A stretch of DNA of 64,000 bases from the NCBI RefSeq assembly GCF_039530945.1, contig NZ_BAAAPC010000016.1, forward strand, positions 1-64,000. Direction: 5' to 3'. Numbering within the stretch: the stretch's first letter is position 1; each line of letters opens with the position of its first letter. The position numbers were made by a program, and so were the translations under genes. Shown here in pieces: positions 44,059-51,322 of this stretch. The DNA is from Nocardiopsis_C rhodophaea (GTDB lineage Bacteria > Actinomycetota > Actinomycetes > Streptosporangiales > Streptosporangiaceae). The notes under the pieces are model-generated. The model did no database searches. It was not told where the DNA came from and saw nothing but the letters and a program-made list of their open reading frames with translations.

Positions 44059-44457
44059 ATGAAGAAGTTCCTCGCCACCCTCGGTGCTGCCGGCACCCTG
44101 CTCACCGGCGCGCTCGCGTTCGCCACCCCCGCCGAGGCCGCCTCCAACCCCTACGGCCCCAAGGCCGCCTGCGGCTCCGGCTACGTCCAGGTCGACAAGC
44201 ACACCGACCGGGGGTCGGTCGTGTACCTGATGTACAACGGTTCCTCGAACTGCGTCGCCACCATCAAGACCAGCAACATCGGCAGGGCCACGGACACCTT
44301 CGCCCGCCTCGACGTCAAGGATTACGGAACCTTCCACGACAGCGGCGACTTCAAGTACTACGCCGCCGTGAAGGCCCCCGCCAAGAACACGTGCGTCAAG
44401 TGGGGCGGCGGCCAGGGCACCGCCTGGGTCAGCCCCAGCTGGGGCCACTGCGGCTGA
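44059..44457 (+). CDS. Secreted spore-associated-protein-A-like protein, copy 1
   Basis: 132 residues. A signal peptide (KKFLATLGAAGTLLTGALAF, cleavage near TPAEA-A) precedes a mature domain with NPYGPKAACGSGYVQVD, VYLMYNGSSNCVATIKT and a terminal CVKWGGG...GHCG. From memory this matches the small secreted SapA-like family of Streptomyces, found on spores; function unknown. Four Cys may form two disulfides. A second copy follows at 44576. It lies downstream of the SARP-box repeats. No strong ribosome site precedes ATG 44059. Confidence 0.75.
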   Translation: MKKFLATLGAAGTLLTGALAFATPAEAASNPYGPKAACGSGYVQVDKHTDRGSVVYLMYNGSSNCVATIKTSNIGRATDTFARLDVKDYGTFHDSGDFKYYAAVKAPAKNTCVKWGGGQGTAWVSPSWGHCG

Positions 44458-44575
44458 GCGGGGACGCATCCACCCCGCTATTTCTTGGGGCGTCGCCCGA
44501 CGCCCGCCACTCTGACAGGTGCACCGCCGCGCCCGGCATGGGCGCCGAAGTGCCGAGGACGGACCTGCGCGGAAC

Positions 44576-45013
44576 ATGAAGAACTCCCTGCGAACCCTGC
44601 TGGTCGCCACGATCGCCTGCGCCGGGCTCGGCGCCGGGGCCGTGGCCTCCCCCGCCGTCGCCGCCGCCAACCCCTACACGGCGCAGAGCGTGTGTGGTTC
44701 GGGCTACTACCAGGTAAACCAACACCGGGCGCCGAGCGGCAGATCGACGACGTACCTGATGTACAACGGCAGCTCGAACTGCGCGGTCACCATCAAGAAC
44801 CGCGACATCGGCACGCCGACCCGCGTGTGGGCGTCACTGCAACGCCAGTCCCCCTCCGCGACCGCCGCGGACGATGGCGGCCCCTACGCCTACTACGCCG
44901 GGCCGGTACGCCTGTGGGCCAAGGGCACGTGCGTGAAGTGGGGCGGCGGCCCGGGCAGCACCAGCGGCTCGCGCGGCGACCTCTTCATCAGCGGCTGGGG
45001 ACACTGCGGCTGA
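44576..45013 (+). CDS. Secreted spore-associated-protein-A-like protein, copy 2
   Basis: 145 residues, paralogous to the preceding protein: signal peptide (LRTLLVATIACAGLGAGAVA), then ANPYTAQSVCGSGYYQVNQH, TYLMYNGSSNCAVTIKNRDI and a terminal CVKWGGGPG...GWGHCG. The copies are clearly diverged in the middle, so the duplication is not recent. It lies 118 bases after copy 1 and is probably co-transcribed. Exact role in the spore or cell surface is unknown. Confidence 0.75.
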   Translation: MKNSLRTLLVATIACAGLGAGAVASPAVAAANPYTAQSVCGSGYYQVNQHRAPSGRSTTYLMYNGSSNCAVTIKNRDIGTPTRVWASLQRQSPSATAADDGGPYAYYAGPVRLWAKGTCVKWGGGPGSTSGSRGDLFISGWGHCG

Positions 45014-45041
45014 CGCCGCGGACGCCCCACCGCCCTCCGCT

Positions 45042-45088
45042 GATCCGGGTGCCGTATCCCGCGGCACCTCCCCCATCGGATCGACGCC
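45042..45088 (+). ncRNA. Candidate structured leader upstream of the M23 gene
   Basis: GATCCG (45042-45047) pairs with CGGATC (45077-45082) and GGTGCCG (45048-45054) pairs with CGGCACC (45062-45068), leaving TCCCCCAT as a bulge. The last 22 bases (45067-45088) recur exactly before the NlpC/P60 gene (46312-46333). There the inner stem is GGCG/CGCC instead of GGTG/CACC, a compensatory change. This suggests a conserved RNA element or a DNA operator about 40 bases before the start codon. The C-rich bulge could mask a ribosome site. Confidence 0.45.
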
Positions 45089-45129
45089 GCCCCTAGCGGG
45101 CGCGGCGCTGAAAGGACAACGACACCACC

Positions 45130-46191
45130 ATGAATCTCGCGAAAGCACTGCGGACGGCGCTCGTGGGAGCCGTCGCCTGCGCCAGCCTCACCGGAGGGCT
45201 CGCGCTCACCGAAAGAACGGCCAGCGCGGCCGTGAAGACCTTCACCGCGTCGGCTAACCTGGACGGCCGAACCGTGAAGAAGGTCGACATCAAGGTCGGC
45301 AAGCAGCGCGTCTCCGACATGTACCCCAAGGGCTCCTCGGTCTCCATCGTCTGCCAGTCCCCGGGCGAGGACTACGCCGGGAACAACATCTGGGACCTCA
45401 CCACCGATGGCGTGTGGGTGCCCGACAAGTACGTCAAGACCGGTTCCAGCGGCTACGTCATGGGCAAGTGCAGCATCCCGAAGTCCTACAAGGCCAAGGC
45501 CGACCTCAACGGCCGCCAGAAGAAGGGGCAGGACAACAACGCCCCCGGCGCCGTCGTCGACAAATACAAGGCCGGCCAGAGCGTCAAGGTCACATGCCAG
45601 GCCACCGCCAAGGGCGCCATCTGGGACAAGACCACCGACAACCTCTGGGTCCCCGACAAGTACCTCAAGACCGGCACCGATGACTTCGTCCAGGGCCTGC
45701 CGCGCTGCGACACCGACGGTGTCTCCGCCGGCGGTGGCGGCGGAGACGACAGCGGGTCGGCCAGCAACCTGCGCACCCCGTTCGACTGCGGCCAATCCTG
45801 GACCGCCAAGACCTACAGGAAGCACAGGCCGCAGAACGCGGTGGACTTCCAGGCCCCGAACGCGCACGGCAAGAACGTCCGCTCCAGCGCCCCCGGCACT
45901 GTGGTCACGGTGGCCAACCGCGGTAGCACCAGCTACGGCAGGTACATCGTCATCGACCACGGCAGCGGTGTCCGCACCCTGTACGCCCACCTGAGCTCGC
46001 AGAACGTGCGCAAGGGCCAGCGGGTCAAGACCGGGACCATCATCGGCAAGGTCGGCAACACCGGCGGCTCCTCCGGTCCGCACCTGCACTACGAGCAGAT
46101 CAAGAACGGCACCCCCGTTCGCGTCAAACTCAACGGCCTGGCGATCGCGTACTACGGCGCCACCGGCATCAAGAGCAGCACCGGCTGCTAA
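45130..46191 (+). CDS. Secreted M23 (LytM-type) endopeptidase with two SH3-like repeats
   Basis: 353 residues. A signal peptide (about 1-33) is followed by two bacterial SH3-like repeats (about 35-114 and 119-193, each ending with a Cys), a Gly/Asp linker and an M23 domain. Zinc ligands are visible as His232 and Asp239 in HRPQNAVDF and His320 in GPHLHYE, with His287 in LYAHLS and His318 as catalytic residues. It should cleave peptidoglycan cross-bridges outside the cell. GAAAGGAC precedes ATG 45130. A 228-base part of the second repeat is almost identical in the next gene. Confidence 0.9.
   Translation: MNLAKALRTALVGAVACASLTGGLALTERTASAAVKTFTASANLDGRTVKKVDIKVGKQRVSDMYPKGSSVSIVCQSPGEDYAGNNIWDLTTDGVWVPDKYVKTGSSGYVMGKCSIPKSYKAKADLNGRQKKGQDNNAPGAVVDKYKAGQSVKVTCQATAKGAIWDKTTDNLWVPDKYLKTGTDDFVQGLPRCDTDGVSAGGGGGDDSGSASNLRTPFDCGQSWTAKTYRKHRPQNAVDFQAPNAHGKNVRSSAPGTVVTVANRGSTSYGRYIVIDHGSGVRTLYAHLSSQNVRKGQRVKTGTIIGKVGNTGGSSGPHLHYEQIKNGTPVRVKLNGLAIAYYGATGIKSSTGC
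45451..45678 (+). repeat. Near-identical 228-bp segment, copy 1 (copy 2 at 46693-46920)
   Basis: Aligned by eye, this segment of the M23 gene and 46693-46920 of the NlpC/P60 gene differ at only two bases (AAATAC/AAGTAC and CTCAAGACC/CTCAAAACC), both synonymous. Flanking parts of the same domains are much more diverged. This indicates recent gene conversion or domain shuffling. The segment encodes most of the second SH3-like repeat. Confidence 0.9.
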
Positions 46192-46284
46192 CGCGTGGAC
46201 ACGCCACGGGGGCGGGGGCGCGGCCTGCCGCCCCCGTTCGGCTGGGCGCACGACGACGTTCTTCCATCCGCCTTTCCCCCACCC

Positions 46285-46333
46285 GATCCGGGCGCCGCGA
46301 CGACCGCGACGCCTCCCCCATCGGATCGACGCC
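46285..46333 (+). ncRNA. Candidate structured leader upstream of the NlpC/P60 gene
   Basis: GATCCG (46285-46290) pairs with CGGATC (46322-46327); GGCG (46291-46294) pairs with CGCC (46310-46313), with TCCCCCAT bulged as in the M23 leader. The block 46312-46333 is identical to 45067-45088. The element ends 38 bases before the TTG start. Same arrangement and spacing as the M23 leader, so both genes may be co-regulated after transcription. Confidence 0.45.
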
Positions 46334-46371
46334 CTGTCACCGCGTGGCACGGCACCGAGAGGACACATCTC

Positions 46372-47490
46372 TTGTCTCTGAAGAAGACCATGGGGGCGCT
46401 GCTCGTTGGCGCCGTCACCTGCGCCAGCCTCACCGGAGGGCTCGCGCTCACCGAGGGAACGGCCGCCGCGGCGGTCACGACGTTCCCCGTCAAGACGGCC
46501 CTGGACGGGCGCACCGTCAAGGACCCGAACGTGAAGGTCGGCGAGCACCGAATCGCCGACATGTACCCCACCGGCTCGATGGTGTCCCTCGTGTGCCAGG
46601 AGGAGGGCCCCAGCTACGGGGGCAGCACCATCTGGGGCCTCACGACCGACGGCTACTGGGTACCGGACGCCTACATCAAGACCGGATCCGACGGCTACGT
46701 CATGGGCAAGTGCAGCATCCCGAAGTCCTACAAGGCCAAGGCCGACCTCAACGGCCGCCAGAAGAAGGGGCAGGACAACAACGCCCCCGGCGCCGTCGTC
46801 GACAAGTACAAGGCCGGCCAGAGCGTCAAGGTCACATGCCAGGCCACCGCCAAGGGCGCCATCTGGGACAAGACCACCGACAACCTCTGGGTCCCCGACA
46901 AGTACCTCAAAACCGGCACCAACGGCTTCGTCCAGGGCCTCCCGCGCTGCGACACGGGGGCGGGTGACACCGGAGGGGGTTCGCGGGTCCACGGGCGCAA
47001 CAACGGCCCGGCCGGACCGACGTCCGGCACCCGGCAGCAGAAGATCGAGCGGGTGATCTCCGCCGCCACGTCGCAGACCGGGAAGGGCTACGACTACGCG
47101 TGGGGCGGCGGCGGCAAGGGCGGCCCGTCCTACGGCATCCACCACTTCCCCGACGGCAACCCGGCCAACGGGGACGACTACAACCGCTACGGCTACGACT
47201 GCTCGGGGCTCACCCTCTACGCGTTCTGGAAGGGTGCGGGCATCGACATCGGAAGCTGGACCGGCGCGCAGTACCGCTCCGGCACCAAGATCCCGGTCAG
47301 CCAGATGCGCCGCGGCGACATGATCTTCTGGGGCAAGGGCGACGACGCGGGCACCACGACGCACGTCGCGATCTACCTGGGCAACAACAAGCTCATCGAG
47401 GCCGCCCCGCCGCGGGACGGCAACAGCGTGCATGTGCGTTCGCTCTACGAGCGCTCCGCCTGGACCAAGCACGTCATCCGGGTGATCTGA
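46372..47490 (+). CDS. Secreted NlpC/P60 peptidase with two SH3-like repeats
   Basis: 372 residues. Signal peptide (1-33), two SH3-like repeats (about 35-193) shared with the upstream M23 protein, linker, and an NlpC/P60 domain with catalytic Cys277 in YDCSGLTLYAF and His331 in THVAIYLG. It should act as a D,L-endopeptidase on peptide stems of peptidoglycan. TTG 46372 is chosen for the GAGAGG site and full signal peptide; ATG 46390 is an alternative. It forms a matched pair of wall hydrolases with the preceding gene; both probably bind the same wall feature through the shared repeats. Confidence 0.9.
   Translation: MSLKKTMGALLVGAVTCASLTGGLALTEGTAAAAVTTFPVKTALDGRTVKDPNVKVGEHRIADMYPTGSMVSLVCQEEGPSYGGSTIWGLTTDGYWVPDAYIKTGSDGYVMGKCSIPKSYKAKADLNGRQKKGQDNNAPGAVVDKYKAGQSVKVTCQATAKGAIWDKTTDNLWVPDKYLKTGTNGFVQGLPRCDTGAGDTGGGSRVHGRNNGPAGPTSGTRQQKIERVISAATSQTGKGYDYAWGGGGKGGPSYGIHHFPDGNPANGDDYNRYGYDCSGLTLYAFWKGAGIDIGSWTGAQYRSGTKIPVSQMRRGDMIFWGKGDDAGTTTHVAIYLGNNKLIEAAPPRDGNSVHVRSLYERSAWTKHVIRVI
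46693..46920 (+). repeat. Near-identical 228-bp segment, copy 2
   Basis: Partner of 45451-45678 with two differences in 228 bases; see that entry. It encodes residues of the second SH3-like repeat of the NlpC/P60 protein. Confidence 0.9.
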
Positions 47491-47532
47491 CGACCGACCC
47501 GTCCGGTGCTCATGGACACCCCGGAACGACCA

Positions 47533-47568
47533 AGCGGGGCCGCCCACGCCGTGGGGGGCGGCCCCGCT
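47533..47568 (+). terminator. Terminator hairpin of the secreted-protein cluster
   Basis: A perfect 13-bp stem (AGCGGGGCCGCCC and its complement) with a 10-base loop, 43 bases after the NlpC/P60 stop. Confidence 0.7.
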
Positions 47569-47629
47569 GCCGTTCCACGCGACTCGTGGCAAGGAGAGAG
47601 ATCGCGAGAAAAGCACCCGCCAAGAATGG

Positions 47630-47665
47630 AAAAAGGCCCTCACCCGAGAATCGGGTGAAGGCCTT
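47630..47665 (-). terminator. Rho-independent terminator of the tRNA operon
   Basis: On the minus strand a stem formed by AAGGCC and TCACCCGA with their complements (one bulged base) is followed by a run of five U. It lies just downstream of the last tRNA-Glu. Confidence 0.8.
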
Positions 47666-47668
47666 CCG

Positions 47669-47741
47669 TACCCCCGAGCGGATTCGAACCGCCGTTACCG
47701 CCTTGAGAGGGCGGCGTCCTAGGCCACTAGACGACGGGGGC
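47669..47741 (-). tRNA. tRNA-Glu (CUC), copy 1
   Basis: 73 bases. Acceptor GCCCCCG pairs with CGGGGGU; the D arm, the anticodon loop CCCUCUCAAGG with CUC, and TTCGAAT in the T loop are all present. CCA is not encoded. It is identical to copy 2 at 47866-47938 and followed by a U-tract terminator. Confidence 0.95.
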
Positions 47742-47825
47742 CTGGACATCGTGGGAACCCACCTTATCGGAACCCGACGGGTGGATCGCCCCGATTCGAC
47801 CGGCCGCTGACGCGGCCGATGCCAG

Positions 47826-47852
47826 AAAAAATGCCCCCACCTGGGTGGGAGC
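47826..47852 (-). terminator. Rho-independent terminator between the two tRNA-Glu genes
   Basis: On the minus strand the stem GCTCCCACC/GGTGGGGGC (one G-U pair) with a CA loop is followed by A and six U. It would end transcripts carrying tRNA-Gln and tRNA-Glu copy 2, so copy 1 may have its own promoter or be reached by read-through. Confidence 0.7.
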
Positions 47853-47865
47853 TTCTCCCTGTGCG

Positions 47866-47938
47866 TACCCCCGAGCGGATTCGAACCGCCGTTACCGCCT
47901 TGAGAGGGCGGCGTCCTAGGCCACTAGACGACGGGGGC
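47866..47938 (-). tRNA. tRNA-Glu (CUC), copy 2
   Basis: 73 bases, identical to copy 1, anticodon CUC, no encoded CCA. It lies 55 bases downstream of tRNA-Gln on the same strand. Confidence 0.95.
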
Positions 47939-47993
47939 CTATCCGGGCCGGAGACCCGGCCCGCCGCGCCCCCGGATATCCGGAGGCCGCTTG

Positions 47994-48065
47994 CTGGGGT
48001 ACCAGGACTCGAACCTAGACTAACTGAACCAGAATCAGTCGTGCTGCCGATTACACCATACCCCA
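47994..48065 (-). tRNA. tRNA-Gln (CUG)
   Basis: 72 bases. Acceptor UGGGGUA/UACCCCA with discriminator G, anticodon CUG in the loop of ACUGAUUCUGGUUCAGU, and T loop TTCGAGT. It lies 143 bases downstream of gltX. In actinobacteria GltX mis-charges this tRNA with Glu for GatCAB to amidate, so the linkage is meaningful. Confidence 0.95.
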
Positions 48066-48208
48066 GTGCTTTCGTCGGGGGCCTGGTCCCTTTCGGGCCC
48101 TGCTCCCCTCGGCGCAGTGACTACATTAGCGGACATCTGGAGCGCTCGCGAACTGAAAGCGGGGGCGGCCGAGTGTGCGCCCGGCCACCCCGGTCCGCGC
48201 GAGTGCGC

Positions 48209-49672
48209 CTACTCCCCCGCGGTGTCGGCCGCGGCGTCCTCCGCGGCCTCCAGCTTCGCCAGGGCGGCGCGCAGACGCTCCTGGACGCGCTCGCGGCCAA
48301 GCAGCTCCAGCGACTCGAACAGCGGCAGCCCGACAGTGCGCCCGGTAACCGCGACGCGCACCGGCGCTTGGGCCTTGCCGAGCTTGAGCCCGAGCCCGGC
48401 GCCGGTCTCCTCCAGCGCGGCCTTCAGCGCCTCGGCCTCCCAGGCCAGGTTCGCATCGGCGAAGCGCTCCAGCGCGGCGGTGAGCATCTCGGCGCCCACA
48501 CCGGGCTTCATCGCCTTGTTCCAGCTCTTCCCGTCCTCGACCGGCTCGTCCAGGAACAGGAAGTCCACGTTCGGGACGATCTCGCTGAGCACCGCCACCC
48601 GGCTCTGCGCCAGCGGGGCGATCGCCCGAAACACCTCGTCGTCGTAGTTCTCGGCCGGCCACGGCACCCGATCCGGCGTCAGGTAGGGGCGGCAGCGCTC
48701 GACGAAGTCATCGACGCTCAGAGCGCGGATGTACTCGCCGTTGAACGCCCGCAGCTTCTTCTCGTCGAAGAAGGCGCTGGAGCTGTTCACATCCGAGATC
48801 CTAAACAGCGGCTCCATCTCGGCCCACGGCATGATCTCCCGGTCGTCGCCCGGCGCCCAGCCCAGCAGCATCAGGTAGTTGACCATCGCCTCGGGCAGGT
48901 AGCCCTCCTCCTGGTAGGACTCCAGGGCCACCTTGTCGCGGCGCTTGGACAGCTTCTGCCGCTTCTCGTTGACGATGACGGGCAGGTGCGCCCACACCGG
49001 CGGGGTCTGGCCCAGCGCCTCCCACAGCAGCTGCTGCTTGGGGGTGTTGGACAGGTGCTCCTCGCCGCGGATCACCTCGTTGATGCCCATCTCCACGTCG
49101 TCGACGACGTTGGCCAGGACGAACAGCGGGGAGCCGTCGGCGCGGGCGATCACGAAGTCCTCGATCGAGCTGTGCTCGAACTCCACCCGCCCGCGGATCT
49201 GGTCGTCGACCACCGTGGGACCGCCGTCGGGCACGCGGAACCGCAGCGCGCGCCCGGGGCCGGGCTCCAGGCCGCGGTCGCGGCAGAAGCCGTCGTAGCC
49301 CAGGTGGGGGTTGTCCCGGCGCTCGACCACCTGGTCGCGGGTGCAGTCGCAGTAGTAGGCCCGCCCCTCCTTGAACAGGGTCTCGGCGGTCTCGCGGTGC
49401 TTGTCGGCGTAGGCCGACTGGAAGTAGGGCCCCTCGAAGTGCGGGTCGTCCTGGTGGATGCCGAGCCACTCCAGGGCGCGGATGATGCCCTCGGTCCACT
49501 CGGGCTTGTTGCGCGCGGCGTCGGTGTCCTCGATGCGCAGCACGAACTTGCCGTCGGATTGCTGGCGGGCCAGTGCCCAGTTAAAGAGCGCGGATCGCGC
49601 GCCGCCAACGTGGAACATACCGGTGGGGGACGGCGCGAAGCGCACACGAATCGAAGTCTCAGTCACGCTCAC
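48209..49672 (-). CDS. gltX: Glutamyl-tRNA synthetase
   Basis: 487 residues, class I synthetase. HIGH motif as HVGG (21-24) after RFAPSPTGMF, IEDTDAARNKPEW, and KMSKS motif as KLSKR near residue 250. It charges tRNA-Glu and, without a GlnRS in these bacteria, also tRNA-Gln. Start GTG 49672; a second GTG two codons later is also possible. Its tRNA substrates are encoded directly downstream on the same strand. Confidence 0.95.
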   Translation of the reverse strand: MSVTETSIRVRFAPSPTGMFHVGGARSALFNWALARQQSDGKFVLRIEDTDAARNKPEWTEGIIRALEWLGIHQDDPHFEGPYFQSAYADKHRETAETLFKEGRAYYCDCTRDQVVERRDNPHLGYDGFCRDRGLEPGPGRALRFRVPDGGPTVVDDQIRGRVEFEHSSIEDFVIARADGSPLFVLANVVDDVEMGINEVIRGEEHLSNTPKQQLLWEALGQTPPVWAHLPVIVNEKRQKLSKRRDKVALESYQEEGYLPEAMVNYLMLLGWAPGDDREIMPWAEMEPLFRISDVNSSSAFFDEKKLRAFNGEYIRALSVDDFVERCRPYLTPDRVPWPAENYDDEVFRAIAPLAQSRVAVLSEIVPNVDFLFLDEPVEDGKSWNKAMKPGVGAEMLTAALERFADANLAWEAEALKAALEETGAGLGLKLGKAQAPVRVAVTGRTVGLPLFESLELLGRERVQERLRAALAKLEAAEDAAADTAGE

Positions 49673-49814
49673 CAGCCTAATGGCGACGCGGCCGGGGAAC
49701 GGTGGATCGGCAGCTCACCGAGGGTGCCCGGACTGGCTTCGCACCCGCGCCGACATCAGCCGCACCGTGAGCCTGTCCGGCCCCGCAGGCAGGCGACCAT
49801 CGGACGGATCCCGA

Positions 49815-50498
49815 TCAGGGCATCTCGATCAGCACGTCAGAGAGCGGCTTGCGGACCAGATCCGGCACCTCAGCGTCGTCGGCTGCATACCCGACCGGAA
49901 AGAGGATGTAGGGCCGCTCGTTGGACGGACGCTCACAGATCTCGGTGAGGAAGGCCATGGGGTTAGGCGTATGGGTGAGCGTCGACAACCCCATGGTGTG
50001 CAGGGCGGCGATGAACATCCCGCAGGCGATGCCCACACTCTCATTGACGTAGTAGTGCTTGCGCTTGCCGCCGCCGGGGCGCGGCTCGTACTTCTCCGCG
50101 AAGCACACGACGAGCCAGGGCACCGTCTCCAGGTACGCCTTGTCCGACGTCGTCTCCAACGGCGCCAACGCCTCCCGCCAGTCCGCAGGCAGCCGCCCAC
50201 CCTCGTAGTTCTGCCGCTCCTCCGCCTCGGCGGCCTCGCGCACCCGCTTCTTGGTCTCGGCGTCGCCGATCACCACGAACTTCCACGGCTGCTGATGCGC
50301 CCCAGACGGCGCCGTGTTGGCCGTCCGCACCGCCAGCTCCACGCACTCCCGGGGAACGGGTTCGTCACTGAAAAACCGCACGCTCCGACGCTGATCCATG
50401 AGCTCGTAGAACTCCCGCCCGCGCCGCAGCATCTCCTCCTCGGGATACCGCTCCGGCCGATACGGAATGAAGGGATAGGAGTGCTCTCGCGTCACCAT
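49815..50498 (-). CDS. Nitroreductase-family flavoprotein
   Basis: 227 residues. FMN-binding nitroreductase fold: FYELMDQRRSVRFFSDEPVP at the N-terminus, NTAPSGAHQQPWKFVVI (phosphate site), GIACGMFIAALHTMGLSTL and FPVGYAADDAEVP. It resembles the BluB/iodotyrosine deiodinase-like group. Substrate unknown. ATG 50498 follows GGAGG; the frame opens at 50534. Not in an obvious operon. Confidence 0.88.
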   Translation of the reverse strand: MVTREHSYPFIPYRPERYPEEEMLRRGREFYELMDQRRSVRFFSDEPVPRECVELAVRTANTAPSGAHQQPWKFVVIGDAETKKRVREAAEAEERQNYEGGRLPADWREALAPLETTSDKAYLETVPWLVVCFAEKYEPRPGGGKRKHYYVNESVGIACGMFIAALHTMGLSTLTHTPNPMAFLTEICERPSNERPYILFPVGYAADDAEVPDLVRKPLSDVLIEMP

Positions 50499-50623
50499 CG
50501 ACCTCCAGCGGACCACCACCGTCAAGACGCCCATAGTCTCGTTCGTCCGGCACCAGGGGGCAAGAAGCCTCCGAGGAATCCACCACCCGTCTCTTTTCCT
50601 ACTTGCTTTGATAAATTAGAGCC

Positions 50624-50914
50624 ATGTCCGATCCAGAGCACCCCATCGGCAGCGGCCCGTCAGTCAGAGTCAGCCTGTCACTCCCGGAAGGGACGGCCGA
50701 GGCTGTTCGAGCAATCACCGGGAAGCGCGAGTTTTCGGCCTACATCGCCGAGGCCGTGGAACACCGGCTTCGGGCGGAACTGATCGCACAGGACATCGCT
50801 GACTACCAGGAGCGGTACGGTTCCTTCTCCGACGAGGAGCGAGCGTGGGCACGCCGTGCTCTCTCTGGGGAGGGCGACACCTCCGGTTCCTCCGACCACG
50901 GAGCGGCGGCGTGA
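50624..50914 (+). CDS. Putative antitoxin of a VapBC-like pair
   Basis: 96 residues. The N-terminal VRVSLSLPEGTAEAVRAI then FSAYIAEAVEHRLR looks like a ribbon-helix-helix DNA-binding motif, followed by an acidic C-terminus that would cap the toxin. ATG 50624. It overlaps the toxin start by GTGA (50911-50914). It probably autoregulates the pair; the AT-rich stretch just before it (50590-50620) should hold the promoter. Confidence 0.75.
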   Translation: MSDPEHPIGSGPSVRVSLSLPEGTAEAVRAITGKREFSAYIAEAVEHRLRAELIAQDIADYQERYGSFSDEERAWARRALSGEGDTSGSSDHGAAA

Positions 50915-51303
50915 GGGGCACGCTGGTCCTCGATTCGGCTGGACTCTCCGGATATATCGAAGGCAGCCGTAAGGTCATGCTGCTGATCGATGCCGCTCAC
51001 GAGGAGGATCGCGGCCTGGTGATCTCGGCCGCGACCATTATCGAGGCTCAGCACGCGAAGGTCAGTACAGCGCGTATGAACTGGGTCCTCTCACGTATAC
51101 GAGTCGAAGACGTGACGAAGGAGAGTGCGCGGGCCGCGGCTGCGCTTCTCAAGGAGGCGGACCTCCACGGCCACCGATGCGCCATCGACGCGATGGTCGC
51201 CGAAGCAGCGTTGCGTCAGCCCCGGCCCGTCGCGCTCATCACCTCTGACCCGGATGACATGTCCCGGCTCTGCGGGCGGAGTGTCGACCTCGTCGCGGTG
51301 TGA
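50911..51303 (+). CDS. Putative VapC-like PIN-domain toxin
   Basis: 130 residues with PIN acidic residues Asp8 (LVLDSAGL), Glu45 (TIIEA), Asp93 (AIDAMVAEAAL) and Asp113 (TSDPDDM), as expected for an Mg-dependent ribonuclease. GTG 50911 overlaps the antitoxin stop. Type II toxin-antitoxin system; likely cleaves tRNA or other RNA when free. All four acidic positions are present, so it may be active. Confidence 0.78.
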   Translation: MRGTLVLDSAGLSGYIEGSRKVMLLIDAAHEEDRGLVISAATIIEAQHAKVSTARMNWVLSRIRVEDVTKESARAAAALLKEADLHGHRCAIDAMVAEAALRQPRPVALITSDPDDMSRLCGRSVDLVAV

Positions 51304-51322
51304 GGCCGTGGCCGCCGCCGGG

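Noticed and set aside
45042..45088. ydaO-type c-di-AMP riboswitch before the wall hydrolase
   Set aside because: The conserved blocks I remember for that riboswitch are missing and the element is far too short.
44893..47643. 916-codon minus-strand frame across the secreted-protein genes
   Set aside because: Shadow frame; it mirrors the duplicated SH3 repeats of the plus strand and has no family similarity.
47669..47938. Integration site (att) made by the duplicated tRNA-Glu
   Set aside because: Both copies are complete, each with its own terminator, and no integrase is present; tandem duplication is simpler.
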